Shown here piece after piece: positions 18,886 through 27,452 of a stretch of DNA of 48,474 bases. The notes beneath the pieces were generated by a model. That model was not told where the DNA came from and made no database searches. It saw only the letters and a list, made by a program, of their open reading frames with translations. Position 1 is the first letter of the stretch; each line of letters opens with the position of its first letter. Source of the stretch: Vulcanibacillus modesticaldus (GTDB lineage Bacteria > Bacillota > Bacilli > Tepidibacillales > Tepidibacillaceae); NCBI RefSeq assembly GCF_001730235.1, contig NZ_MIJF01000006.1:1-48474 (forward strand), in the 5' to 3' direction. The translations under genes and the position numbers were made by a program.

Positions 18886-19569
18886 TGCAAATCCAATAGC
18901 TTTTAATGCATGTAAATATGTTGTATCAAATAATGGGGTTGAAATATCTTCTTGTTTTATCAAAAGGCCTATTTCGGTACAACCAAGAATTATTCCTTCA
19001 GCCCCCTTATTTACCAACTCATACATTATTCTCAAAAAATGATTTTTAGATTCGGCATTTATTTTCCCAAATACTAACTCCTCAAAAATAATACGATTAA
19101 TCAATTCTATATCTGGTTTTTTAGGGATTACTACTTCTAAAGCATAATTCTCAATTAAACGCTGTTTATAAAAATTTTCTTCCAATGTGTATTTTGTACC
19201 AAGTAACCCAACCCTCTTAATCCCTTGAGAAATAATTACTTCAGCAGTTGCGTCAGCAATATGTAACATTGGAATGGTAAGTGTTTTTTCTATTTCATTT
19301 GCTACTTTGTGCATAGTATTTGTACATAGAACCAAAAAATCTGCTCCTCCTCTTTCAAGGTTCTTAGCAGCTTCAACTAACACTTGAGCAGCTTCTTCCC
19401 ATTTTCCCTGATTTTGGTACCTTTCAATTTCTTCAAAATCGACACTATACATTAAAGATTTTGCTGAATGTAACCCACCCTTTCTTTGGTTAACTAGTTC
19501 ATTGATAAGTTGATAATAAATTAGAGAAGATTCCCAACTCATTCCGCCAAGTAATCCAATCGTTTTCAA
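18874..19569 (-). CDS. Aspartate/glutamate racemase family protein
   Basis: The 231-residue protein starts MKTIGLLGGMSWESSLIYYQ, typical of aspartate racemases that interconvert L- and D-amino acids without cofactor. The two catalytic cysteines are present: Cys82 in LCTNTMHK and Cys197 in LGCTEIG. The start is a TTG with AGGGAG upstream. It lies downstream of the sodium symporter gene on the same strand but behind a strong terminator, so it is probably transcribed separately. Substrate could be Asp or Glu; this branch also includes YgeA-like broad-specificity racemases. Confidence 0.85.
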   Translation of the reverse strand: MKTIGLLGGMSWESSLIYYQLINELVNQRKGGLHSAKSLMYSVDFEEIERYQNQGKWEEAAQVLVEAAKNLERGGADFLVLCTNTMHKVANEIEKTLTIPMLHIADATAEVIISQGIKRVGLLGTKYTLEENFYKQRLIENYALEVVIPKKPDIELINRIIFEELVFGKINAESKNHFLRIMYELVNKGAEGIILGCTEIGLLIKQEDISTPLFDTTYLHALKAIGFALSK

Positions 19570-19664
19570 ATAATCAGCTCCCTACTTAAAATATATTTAA
19601 CAAACTTTCCTTAATAATACTAAAATTTTAAATAATTAGTCAGTATTTGAAAATATCCTTCAGA

Positions 19665-19699
19665 GAAAAAAATTTGAGCACTGCATTTTTGCAGTGCTC
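19665..19699 (-). terminator. Strong terminator after the sodium symporter gene
   Basis: A perfect 10-bp stem GAGCACTGCA/TGCAGTGCTC (19676-19685 and 19690-19699) with a TTTT loop is followed on the minus strand by AAATTTTTTT. Confidence 0.9.
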
Positions 19700-19721
19700 T
19701 ATTTTGGGGGATCCTTAAGAT

Positions 19722-21119
19722 CTATTCTGAAAGAAATGGAAATATTTTTGTTAAAATACCAGTTAGATTCAGAAGTACTAAGAAGATCAAAACAGGTGCA
19801 ACAAATTTAACTACATAATACCAAAGTCTTCCTAAGGTATCTTTTTCTTCATAGTCAGCAGCCTCAACTGCATCTTTAGATTTCATAACCCATCCGACAA
19901 ATAACGCGATTAAAAGTCCACCTAAAGGAAGTAAAATATTTGAAGCTAAAAAATCCGCGGCATCAAAGAAATTTTTACCAAATATTTTAAAGTCTTTCAT
20001 CACACCACTCGATAGCGATGAAGGAATACCCATAACAAAAATAATTGTTCCTATTAACCAAGTAGTTTGTTTTCGTGACCAGTTAAATTTATCTGAAAAA
20101 TATGCAACAGGCACTTCTAAAAGAGATACAGCTGAGGTTAATGCAGCAATAGTTAATAATAAGAAGAATAATATTGCAAAGAACTGACCAGCTGGTAGCT
20201 GTTGGAATATTGCTGGTAATGTAATAAACACAAGTCCTGGACCTGCATTAGGTTCCATATTAAAGGCAAACACTGCTGGGAATATTGCTAATCCTGCCAA
20301 GAGTGCTATCAGTGTATCTGCACCGGATATCCAAAGTGCTGCTTTTGGCAAATTCTGATCCTTTGGTACGTAACTACCATAAGTTATCATTGTACCCATT
20401 CCTAAGCTTAAAGAGAAAAATGCGTGTCCTAAAGCGATTAAGAAGGAAGTTGGTTTTAAAGCACTGAAATCTGGCTTCAAAAGAAATTCTAATCCTGCAC
20501 TTGCTCCAGATAACGTAACACTTCTAATAGCAATTATTACGATTAATAAAGCCAGCGTAGGCATCAAAAACTTATTCCATTTTTCAATTCCTTTATTGAT
20601 ACCTCCAACAACAATTAAGATAACTAATAACATAAATAATAATTGCCATAAAATAGGTGAATAAGTTTCAGAGATAAAACTTCCGAAATGAGCTCCCAAT
20701 TCTTCAGGTGCAACGGATAAAATCTTACCTGTTAATGATTCGAATGTATAATTTAGTGCCCAACCAGCTACAACACCATAGAACGATAGGATAATAAATG
20801 CTGCTGCAACACCCATTAACCCTGTTAAATACCAAGGCTTATTCGGAGCTAATTCTTTAAATGAACTTACAGCATTCATTTGTGTTTTTCTACCAATTAA
20901 AAACTCAGATAACATAATAGGTAATCCGATAAGTGCAATTGCAAATAAATAAACAATTATAAATGCCGATCCACCATTTTCTCCAGTAATATAAGGAAAT
21001 TTCCATATATTACCTAGGCCGACTGCTGAACCAATTGCTGCTAACATAAACCCAACCTGGGTTCCCCACTGCTCCCTCTGTTTAGTTTGGCTTGTTACAT
21101 TTCCATCCAATCTCATCAC
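19722..21119 (-). CDS. Sodium-dependent amino-acid transporter (NSS/SNF family), possible tryptophan importer
   Basis: This 465-residue integral membrane protein carries the NSS signature GFMLAAIGSAVGLGNIWKFP in the first helix, with GENGGSAFIIVYLFA in the second, and about eleven to twelve hydrophobic spans, like LeuT and TnaT. It imports a neutral amino acid with Na+. The upstream gene is tryptophanase, and in Symbiobacterium the NSS protein TnaT is a tryptophan transporter next to tnaA, so tryptophan is the likely substrate here by context. GTG (21119), ATG (21116) or TTG (21110) could each be the start behind AAGGGAAGG. Confidence 0.9.
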   Translation of the reverse strand: MMRLDGNVTSQTKQREQWGTQVGFMLAAIGSAVGLGNIWKFPYITGENGGSAFIIVYLFAIALIGLPIMLSEFLIGRKTQMNAVSSFKELAPNKPWYLTGLMGVAAAFIILSFYGVVAGWALNYTFESLTGKILSVAPEELGAHFGSFISETYSPILWQLLFMLLVILIVVGGINKGIEKWNKFLMPTLALLIVIIAIRSVTLSGASAGLEFLLKPDFSALKPTSFLIALGHAFFSLSLGMGTMITYGSYVPKDQNLPKAALWISGADTLIALLAGLAIFPAVFAFNMEPNAGPGLVFITLPAIFQQLPAGQFFAILFFLLLTIAALTSAVSLLEVPVAYFSDKFNWSRKQTTWLIGTIIFVMGIPSSLSSGVMKDFKIFGKNFFDAADFLASNILLPLGGLLIALFVGWVMKSKDAVEAADYEEKDTLGRLWYYVVKFVAPVLIFLVLLNLTGILTKIFPFLSE

Positions 21120-21232
21120 CTTCCCTTAACATTTAAAAGTTGTAATGTTTCACTGCTTTAAATTATTATACACGATGATATTAGGTTAGGCTAGTAAAAA
21201 TTTCAGAAAAATTTCAATTTTTTAGAGATCCA

Positions 21233-21269
21233 TAAAAAAACTCCTTACCATCCTAGATGATAAAGAGTT
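21233..21269 (-). terminator. Terminator between tryptophanase and the transporter
   Basis: On the minus strand AACTCTTTATCATC pairs with GATGGTAAGGAGTT (14 bp with G-U pairs), loop TAG, then TTTTTTTA. It separates tnaA from the transporter, so co-transcription would need read-through or a second promoter. Confidence 0.8.
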
Positions 21270-21291
21270 AAATGTTATTGCAATTGAATCT

Positions 21292-22671
21292 TTATTCAAC
21301 CGGTTCTAAACGTGCAAGAAAATGTCTAAGTACCTTAGGTTCATATGTAAATCGCAGTCCTTTAAGTTCTTCTCTTCTCTGATAAATATTAATTAAGGCA
21401 TTCGCAATAACCTTCATATGATTATCAGTATAAACTCTACGTGGAATAGTTAGTCGCAAAAATTCGACTGGCGATATTAATTCTTCTCCTGTTTCTGGGT
21501 CCCTTCCTAGTAGTAATGACCCAATTTCTACTCCACGAACACCTGCTTCAATGTACAATTCAACAGCTAATGCTTGAGCTGGGAATTGAGTTTGTGGAAT
21601 GTGAGGAAGGAATTTTTTTGCATCTACAAATACCGCGTGTCCTCCCACTGGTTTTTGTATTGGGACGCCGGCATCGTCTAATAATTTACCCAAGTAGGCA
21701 ACCTGTCCAATTCTATGACTAAGATAGTCTTCAGATACAACTTCTTTTAATCCCAATGAAAGGGCTTCCATATCCCTGCCTGCTAAACCACCGTAAGTTG
21801 GAAATCCCTCCATAGGAACAACCATACTTCTACATTGATCATATAATTCTTCATTATCCTTTATTGCTAACATTCCTCCAATGTTAACTAGACCATCTTT
21901 CTTAGCACTCATAGTTAATCCTATTCCATAACTAAACATTTCTTTAATAATAGCTTCGATTGACTTATCTGCATAACCTTGTTCCCTTTGTTTAATGAAA
22001 TATGCATTTTCAGCAAATCTTGCAGCATCAAAAAATACTGGGATATTATATTTCTTGCCAATTGCACTTACACCTTTAATATTTTCCATTGATACCGGTT
22101 GGCCACCTGCACTGTTACATGTAATCGTAATTAAAATAAAGGCAATTTCATCCCTATCGTGTTTATTTATGAATTTTTCTAATTTATCTAAATCAAAATT
22201 TCCTTTAAAAGGATGTTCTAAATCTGTATCATAAGCTTCTTCGATTACAAAGTTTAAGGCCCTACCTTTAGAAAGTTCAATATGTGCTTTTGTGGTATCA
22301 AAATGCATATTCCCTAAAACATATTGTCCAGGTTTTTCAATTAAGATAGGAAATAAAACTTGTTCGGCTCCTCTTCCTTGGTGAGTTGGAATTACATATT
22401 CATAGCCGATTAAATCATTGACTACTTCTTTTAAGTGATAATAATTTCGACTTCCAGCATAGGCTTCATCACCAAGCATCAATCCTGCCCACTGTCTATC
22501 GCTCATTGCCCCTGTACCACTATCTGTTATTAAGTCAATATAAACATCCTCGGAACGTAAAGCAAATGGATTATACCCTGCTTCAATGATTTTTTTTATC
22601 CGCTCCTCTCGAGGAATTTGTTTAATTGGTTCTACCATTTTAATTTTATATGGTTCTGCTTCATAATACAT
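21292..22671 (-). CDS. tnaA: Tryptophanase (beta-eliminating lyase)
   Basis: The 459-residue PLP enzyme belongs to the tryptophanase / tyrosine phenol-lyase family. Family residues are visible: the THQGRGAE loop with Arg100, [12 protein letters not shown] with Asp215 and Arg218, and the PLP lysine in TMSAKKDG (Lys258). Two specificity positions favour tryptophanase: Asp125 in NMHFDTT, where tyrosine phenol-lyase has Thr, and Ile383 in [13 protein letters not shown], where it has Arg. The C-terminus [13 protein letters not shown] is also tryptophanase-like. It converts tryptophan to indole, pyruvate and ammonia. AAAGGGTGA precedes the ATG. A tyrosine phenol-lyase identity is less likely but not excluded. 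Confidence 0.87.
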   Translation of the reverse strand: MYYEAEPYKIKMVEPIKQIPREERIKKIIEAGYNPFALRSEDVYIDLITDSGTGAMSDRQWAGLMLGDEAYAGSRNYYHLKEVVNDLIGYEYVIPTHQGRGAEQVLFPILIEKPGQYVLGNMHFDTTKAHIELSKGRALNFVIEEAYDTDLEHPFKGNFDLDKLEKFINKHDRDEIAFILITITCNSAGGQPVSMENIKGVSAIGKKYNIPVFFDAARFAENAYFIKQREQGYADKSIEAIIKEMFSYGIGLTMSAKKDGLVNIGGMLAIKDNEELYDQCRSMVVPMEGFPTYGGLAGRDMEALSLGLKEVVSEDYLSHRIGQVAYLGKLLDDAGVPIQKPVGGHAVFVDAKKFLPHIPQTQFPAQALAVELYIEAGVRGVEIGSLLLGRDPETGEELISPVEFLRLTIPRRVYTDNHMKVIANALINIYQRREELKGLRFTYEPKVLRHFLARLEPVE

Positions 22672-22710
22672 TCTTCGTCACCCTTTCTATCTATCTTAGT
22701 TAAAGAGACA

Positions 22711-22770
22711 TATATAAAAAATAATATCATTATGTCAAAAAAATATATAGTAAATTATGAATTTTACTAT
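22711..22770 (-). promoter_or_regulatory. Probable tnaA promoter with adjacent palindrome
   Basis: On the minus strand a consensus -35 TTGACA (22733-22738) and a TATATA -10 (22711-22716) lie 16 bases apart. Just upstream is the perfect inverted repeat ATAGTAAA-N8-TTTACTAT (22747-22770), a likely regulator site. Only about 35 bases remain before the ATG, so there is no room for a TnaC-type leader peptide. Confidence 0.5.
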
Positions 22771-22876
22771 TTTTCATAGTTAGAATTTAAATTTATATGA
22801 TACAAATTTATTTGAAACAATTATTAGATCACTTACGTCTTAAGAGTAAGAATAATATTTTAGGAGGTCAAATCCA

Positions 22877-24868
22877 ATGAAAAGATTAACGGTTAATTTT
22901 ATTATTATCACCATTCTGCTAACTTTATCCTTAATCCCTATCTTTAATACATGGGATAAAACTTCTAACGCTGACATAAATTCAAATGGCGACCTACCAG
23001 TAGTTGGTTCTTACAAGAATCTTAAATCAATTCTTGCTGATTTAGAAAAATCAAATCTGTATTTACGAAGATATACAATACAAGTTATGGAATCTGCTCA
23101 AGTAATGACTGCAAATGAAGATGTTGCTGTAAAATCTTCAGCAGATTCAGCTCAAGGAGATTACTCTAAAACAAACGTTCAAGTAGCTGGTGTTGATGAA
23201 GCAGATGTAATAAAGACGGACGGAAAATATGTATATCAAGTAAACAACAATCGTGTCATAATCTTTAAAGCCTATCCTGCTGAAGAAATGAAAATAGTCA
23301 GTGTACTTGATTATTTTGAAGAGGGATTTTACCCTAGAGATATCTATGTTGATGACAAATATTTAGTGGTAATTGGTAATTCTTACTCCAAAATGATTCC
23401 AATGGAAGAACCTGAATTAAAAGAGGATTCTGAACCTAAAATTTTAATTGAACCTCCATTCTTTCAGCAAGATCTATTAAAAGTAATTGTTTATGATATT
23501 AAAGACAAAAACAACATAAGTAGGTTAAGAGAATTCGAAATGGAAGGATACTATCTCTCATCAAGAAAGATTGATTCATCACTATATTTGGTATCTAATA
23601 AATATCTAGATATTTATCGCATCCTTAAAACTGATCAGGAAGTATCTCCACCAGCTTACCGTGATTCTCTAAATGGTGATAAAATATCATATATCGATTA
23701 TGACAAAATTCATTATTTCCCAGACTCTGTGGAAACAAATTACTTGATAATTGCAGGGATAAATTTAGATGATATCCAAAAAGAAGTAAATATCACCGCC
23801 TTTTTAGGATCTGGAAATAATATCTATGCATCCAGAGATAATCTTTACGTAACTTTAACTAAATATGATTTTGAAAAATCAAAAAAATTCATTATCAAAA
23901 ACCCTTATATTAAAAAAACTACATCAATTTATAAATTCAAACTAAATAATGGGGTAGTAGAATTTTCTAATGAAGGTAAGGTTCCTGGAACAGTCCTCAA
24001 TCAATTTTCAATGGATGAAAATAATGGATTCTTTAGAATTGCAACTACTACCGGTGAGGTTTGGAGAACTGACCAGTACACCTCTAGAAACAACCTTTAT
24101 ATCTTAGACAAAGATTTAAAGTTGGCTGGTAAAATTGAGGACATTGCCCCTGGAGAAAGAATATATTCTGTTCGATTTATGGGCGACCGTGCATATATGG
24201 TAACTTTCAAAACCGTTGATCCATTATTTGTTATTGATCTTAAAGACCCCTATTTCCCAAAAATACTTGGTAAGCTAAAAATACCGGGTTATAGCGATTA
24301 TCTCCACCCATATGATAGTAATCATATAATTGGTTTCGGAAAAGATACCATTGAACTACCAAGAAAAGATGGATCAAACCAATCAATGGCTTATTACCAA
24401 GGAATGAAGATTGCACTGTTTGATGTTACTGATGTAAATAACCCGAAAGAAATGTTTGTAGAAATCATTGGAGATAGAGGAACGTACTCAGAGTTACTAT
24501 ACAATCATAAAGCTCTGTTATTCTCTAAAGATAAAAACCTAATGGCTTTCCCTATTACCGTTATGGAAGTTAAGGATAAAAAAGAAAATAACAAGTTACA
24601 ATATGGAGAATTTTCGTTCCAAGGAGCATACATTTACAACATCGATTTAGAAAACGGCTTTCAATTAAGAAAGAGAATTTCTCATCTCGATGATACAGAT
24701 TATAAAAAGGCTGGTTTATACGACTATAACTATAATAAAACTGTAGAACGCATCATTTATATTAACGATACATTATATACGTTATCTAAAGGTATGATTA
24801 AAGCCAATCGATTAGATAGTTTTGAGGAGATAAATAGTATAGAAATACCAATGCCGAAGCAATACTAA
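22877..24868 (+). CDS. Secreted beta-propeller domain protein
   Basis: This 663-residue protein has an N-terminal hydrophobic anchor or signal (LTVNFIIITILLTLSLIPIF). It then shows the signature of the beta-propeller family distantly related to WD40 proteins: TNVQVAGVDEADVIKTDGKY followed by VYQVNNNRVIIFKAYP, and many DxxxLVVIG/NxxYSVRFMGDRAYMVTF-type blades through to the end. Members are extracellular or membrane-tethered and of unknown function; some sit beside proteases. TAGGAGG is 8 bases upstream of the ATG. It is transcribed alone and ends in a terminator at 24898. Confidence 0.85.
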   Translation: MKRLTVNFIIITILLTLSLIPIFNTWDKTSNADINSNGDLPVVGSYKNLKSILADLEKSNLYLRRYTIQVMESAQVMTANEDVAVKSSADSAQGDYSKTNVQVAGVDEADVIKTDGKYVYQVNNNRVIIFKAYPAEEMKIVSVLDYFEEGFYPRDIYVDDKYLVVIGNSYSKMIPMEEPELKEDSEPKILIEPPFFQQDLLKVIVYDIKDKNNISRLREFEMEGYYLSSRKIDSSLYLVSNKYLDIYRILKTDQEVSPPAYRDSLNGDKISYIDYDKIHYFPDSVETNYLIIAGINLDDIQKEVNITAFLGSGNNIYASRDNLYVTLTKYDFEKSKKFIIKNPYIKKTTSIYKFKLNNGVVEFSNEGKVPGTVLNQFSMDENNGFFRIATTTGEVWRTDQYTSRNNLYILDKDLKLAGKIEDIAPGERIYSVRFMGDRAYMVTFKTVDPLFVIDLKDPYFPKILGKLKIPGYSDYLHPYDSNHIIGFGKDTIELPRKDGSNQSMAYYQGMKIALFDVTDVNNPKEMFVEIIGDRGTYSELLYNHKALLFSKDKNLMAFPITVMEVKDKKENNKLQYGEFSFQGAYIYNIDLENGFQLRKRISHLDDTDYKKAGLYDYNYNKTVERIIYINDTLYTLSKGMIKANRLDSFEEINSIEIPMPKQY

Positions 24869-24897
24869 CATTATTACCTTCCACTGAAAAATAGATA

Positions 24898-24935
24898 AAC
24901 ACCTAATGGGAGAAATTCCTGTTAGGTGTTTTTTA
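24898..24935. terminator. Terminator between the beta-propeller gene and the UppS-like gene
   Basis: AACACCTAA and TTAGGTGTT form a stem followed by TTTTTA on the plus strand. It can act for the plus-strand gene and possibly for the convergent UppS-like gene. Confidence 0.8.
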
Positions 24936-25610
24936 TCAACCTCCTAAAGTTCTATCAGTTGTCTGATACCAATTTAGTGCATCAATAAAATGTTCTTCTT
25001 TAAAATCTGGCCAATAATCATCTACAAAATAATAATCAGCGTATACGGACTGAACAGGTAAAAAACCGCTTAGCCTTCTTCGACCACCCCATCTAATAAT
25101 AAGATCAATTCTAGAGATATCCGAAGAGGCAATGTGGTGGTGTAAATTCACCTTCTTAGTTTTCGGTAAATCCTTAGCAACGAAGGCATGAAGTAGATCC
25201 CAATTCCAATCATAATTAACTAAAAAATTAATGTTAATTAGTCCTCGTCCAAAATTAACACGTCGATTAGCATATTTCTTCAACTCCTCGGGAAAAACCT
25301 TTGAAGCAGTATTTCCTATTACCAACAAGTTTGCATCTTTATTAGCCAAAGTATTAACCGCTTCAACAGCCGCTTTAACAAAAGATTCGGTTTCAATCTT
25401 AGGTCTTTTAGTATTATCTTGAGTGAATCCATAAAATGTTGCCTCTTTTATCCCGTACTCTAGCATTAGTTCATATAGTTTGAATCCTGGAAGTATTCCA
25501 TGAGAATAACCTTCGTGCTTTTCATAGTTATTTTGTTTAGCCCATCTTCTATTTCCATCCGGTATTATTCCTATATGTTTTGGGATTCTCTTAATCTGAT
25601 TCATACCCAT
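24936..25610 (-). CDS. UppS-family cis-prenyltransferase paralogue
   Basis: The 224-residue protein has the cis-prenyltransferase motifs HIGIIPDGNRRWAK (pyrophosphate loop with the catalytic Asp), TFYGFTQDNTKRP, and IIRWGGRRRLSGFLPVQSVY. The last differs from the usual RTSGEQRLSNFLLWQSAY. Typical enzymes condense isopentenyl diphosphate to polyprenyl diphosphate. The protein is shorter than housekeeping UppS (about 250 residues), and the gene stands alone, away from cdsA/frr/dxr, so it is probably a second, specialised enzyme. GAGGAG precedes the ATG. Chain length and substrate are unknown. Confidence 0.85.
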   Translation of the reverse strand: MGMNQIKRIPKHIGIIPDGNRRWAKQNNYEKHEGYSHGILPGFKLYELMLEYGIKEATFYGFTQDNTKRPKIETESFVKAAVEAVNTLANKDANLLVIGNTASKVFPEELKKYANRRVNFGRGLININFLVNYDWNWDLLHAFVAKDLPKTKKVNLHHHIASSDISRIDLIIRWGGRRRLSGFLPVQSVYADYYFVDDYWPDFKEEHFIDALNWYQTTDRTLGG

Positions 25611-25750
25611 AATAAACTCCTCTACAATAATTTACATAAAATTATTGTTTCAGAATTTATAATATTTTATACATCACTTTTTAATAATCTAAATAAATGC
25701 TACAATTATAAATGAAATTCTATAAATAATTTAACGAGGTGATTAATCAC

Positions 25751-25855
25751 ATGAAAAAGAAACATTTATTTAGAAAAGTATTCATCTGGTTTTTAATCGT
25801 CGTTTTCGGTATCTTACCTGCTTTAAGCACAGTTATGTACATTCTAATTGATTAA
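25751..25855 (+). CDS. Mini membrane protein, 34 residues
   Basis: GAGGTGATTAATCAC precedes an ATG that opens a 34-residue frame: a basic start (MKKKHLFRK), then a single hydrophobic span (VFIWFLIVVFGILPALSTVM), then YILID. Its topology is typical of bacterial mini-proteins anchored with the N-terminus inside. A perfect terminator hairpin begins 2 bases after the stop, supporting a real transcription unit. I do not recognise the family. Short Firmicute membrane peptides such as Prli42 or DUF4044 proteins are comparable in size only. Confidence 0.65.
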   Translation: MKKKHLFRKVFIWFLIVVFGILPALSTVMYILID

Positions 25856-25856
25856 T

Positions 25857-25890
25857 AAATTAAGGTAAATCTAATGATTTACCTTAATTT
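25857..25890. terminator. Bidirectional terminator
   Basis: AAATTAAGGTAAATC-TAAT-GATTTACCTTAATTT is a perfect 15-bp stem with a 4-base loop between the 34-residue gene and the DUF2164 gene. A and T flanks allow use in both directions. Confidence 0.85.
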
Positions 25891-25907
25891 AAAACATTCA
25901 TATAATC

Positions 25908-26171
25908 TTAACGTTTTCTTAAATTAATTGGCTTTTCTAAAGCATATAAGTCATCTTCAATTGAAAGCATTTTTTCATTTATTAAAGTTCGAGCATCATT
26001 TATAGCTTGATTATAAATATAGGGACCTAATTCCCTAATCATAAATTCTATAAAGCCTTCAGCTGCAATCGATCCAATTTCTTCTGATCTTTCTGTTTGG
26101 TAATATTCTTGCAGTTTAACGATTAATACATCCTTATGTTCTCTTCTCAGTTTGAGATTCATCATTACCAA
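25908..26171 (-). CDS. DUF2164 family protein
   Basis: The 87-residue protein matches the DUF2164 family by its pattern: LRREHKDVLIVKLQEYYQTE, then EEIGSIAAEGFIEFMIRELG with YIYNQAINDAR. It has no membrane span and no known function. The start may be TTG at 26171 (GGAG seven bases upstream) or ATG at 26162. It is followed by a shared terminator. Confidence 0.8.
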   Translation of the reverse strand: MVMMNLKLRREHKDVLIVKLQEYYQTERSEEIGSIAAEGFIEFMIRELGPYIYNQAINDARTLINEKMLSIEDDLYALEKPINLRKR

Positions 26172-26215
26172 ATATCCACTCCTATTCTCATTACATTTAT
26201 CTCATAGGTAATATA

Positions 26216-26250
26216 AAAAAAGAGAAGCTAGTTTACGACTACTTCTCTAT
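26216..26250 (-). terminator. Terminator after ynzC
   Basis: On the minus strand AGAGAAGTAG and CTAGCTTCTCT form a stem around TCGTAAA with a TTTTTTT tail. Confidence 0.8.
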
Positions 26251-26284
26251 GTATAACTAATTTCCTTTTTATTAAATGATAAAT

Positions 26285-26515
26285 TTAATGGAAATTATTC
26301 TTTGATTTTGCCTCTTTCAGCTTTTTAGGTGTTAGATCATTCCCAAATTTATCGACTACCTTTATCGAATGTAATTGAGCCCTTAAACTTTCACGATAAG
26401 CTTGAATATATTCTTGACGAAGTCTATTTTGTTCTTCCTTTTCTGCTGTCGATAATCCAACTGTTTTTGCTTTTCTTGCTAGTTCGTTAATACGGTCAAT
26501 CTTCTCCTTTTTCAT
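26285..26515 (-). CDS. ynzC: DUF896 family protein YnzC
   Basis: The 76-residue protein begins MKKEKIDRINELARKAKTVG and continues LSTAEKEEQNRLRQEYIQAY, the signature of DUF896 (YnzC/YaaQ-like three-helix proteins). In B. subtilis ynzC belongs to the LexA-controlled yneA-yneB-ynzC operon. Here it lies in the same neighbourhood as lexA but is separated from it by yajQ and an aspartate kinase gene, and I saw no SOS box in front of it. The function is unknown. Confidence 0.88.
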   Translation of the reverse strand: MKKEKIDRINELARKAKTVGLSTAEKEEQNRLRQEYIQAYRESLRAQLHSIKVVDKFGNDLTPKKLKEAKSKNNFH

Positions 26516-26569
26516 CGCTTCCTCCGGTTGTCTTTCTTTTTGCTATCCTTTTTCAGAAATTCTATATTT

Positions 26570-26773
26570 TTAATCGGCGGACGAAATATGTCCATACATA
26601 AAGTTTGGTAACACATCGTTATGAATGTCATATTCAAATTCAGCACGAGAATAGTGGATTACCTCTTCTTTTCCACTAACTTCATCAATCGTAACCCGAC
26701 TCAACTGATACTCTTCAGGCGGAAAAAAATGTTGATGTACATCATAATAATCCCAAGGAATTTTAGGTGCCAT
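26570..26773 (-). CDS. Small hypothetical protein, 67 residues
   Basis: I do not recognise this protein. It begins MAPKIPWDYYDVHQHFFPPE and is acidic, with no membrane span. The HxH-like VHQH near the start could suggest metal binding but is not diagnostic. AAAGGGAGGTATAAAT precedes the ATG. It lies upstream of ynzC and downstream of yajQ on the same strand. Confidence 0.6.
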   Translation of the reverse strand: MAPKIPWDYYDVHQHFFPPEEYQLSRVTIDEVSGKEEVIHYSRAEFEYDIHNDVLPNFMYGHISSAD

Positions 26774-26843
26774 ATTTATACCTCCCTTTTACCTACAGTA
26801 TGTCAAAAAGAGAGGTTTTTTAGTAATATAATTTTTATTAAAT

Positions 26844-27335
26844 TTATCTATAGTTAGTAAATTGTAATTCTAATCCATAATCTTGATCTTTTAAAAATTG
26901 AATAATCTTTTGTAAGTCATCCTTACTTTTTCCAGAAACCCTTATTAAGTCTCCATTGATTTGAGCTTGAACCTTCAATTTCAGACTTTTTATATCTTTT
27001 ACGATTTTTTTAGCAACGTCATTTTCAATTCCTTGCTTAATTTTGATTATTTGTCGAACAAGTCCACCGCTTGCCTGTTCTATTTTGCCATAATCCAAAT
27101 TTTTTATTGAAACTTTTCTTTTGATTAGTTTTGACTTAATAATATCAATCACACTATTTAACTTATATTCATCATCGGAGATTACCTTAATTTCTTGATT
27201 CTCAAAAGTTATTTCTGACTTACTGTTTTTAAAGTCGTATCTTTGTGAAATTTCTTTATTAGCTTGGTTAATAGCATTAACTACTTCCTGAAGTTCTACT
27301 TTTGAAACGACATCAAATGATGATTCCTTCGCCAT
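26844..27335 (-). CDS. yajQ: YajQ family nucleotide-binding protein
   Basis: The 163-residue protein matches YajQ (UPF0234) throughout: [31 protein letters not shown], a central [40 protein letters not shown] and [15 protein letters not shown] near the end. Members bind RNA or nucleotides, and one was reported to bind cyclic di-GMP. GAGGAGG is upstream of the ATG. The length is normal. Confidence 0.95.
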   Translation of the reverse strand: MAKESSFDVVSKVELQEVVNAINQANKEISQRYDFKNSKSEITFENQEIKVISDDEYKLNSVIDIIKSKLIKRKVSIKNLDYGKIEQASGGLVRQIIKIKQGIENDVAKKIVKDIKSLKLKVQAQINGDLIRVSGKSKDDLQKIIQFLKDQDYGLELQFTNYR

Positions 27336-27452
27336 TACTTTCCCTCCTCTTTTTATATTCCTAACGTTCTAACAACGTATACTCGTTGTATATGATAAAG
27401 TACTCGACGTTTAAATTCAAGTTGAGATACGTTATAACTTGATATTATTTAA

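Noticed and set aside
21292-22671. Tyrosine phenol-lyase identity for the beta-eliminating lyase
   Set aside because: The specificity positions read Asp125 and Ile383 as in tryptophanase, not Thr and Arg; kept only as an alternative.
22672-22710. TnaC-like leader peptide upstream of tryptophanase
   Set aside because: The likely transcript leader is only about 35 bases and contains no short ORF with a Trp codon and stop.
27350-27450. Inverted repeats around GTATACTCGTTGTATATG before yajQ as an operator
   Set aside because: The arms are short and imperfect, and no regulator site could be matched.
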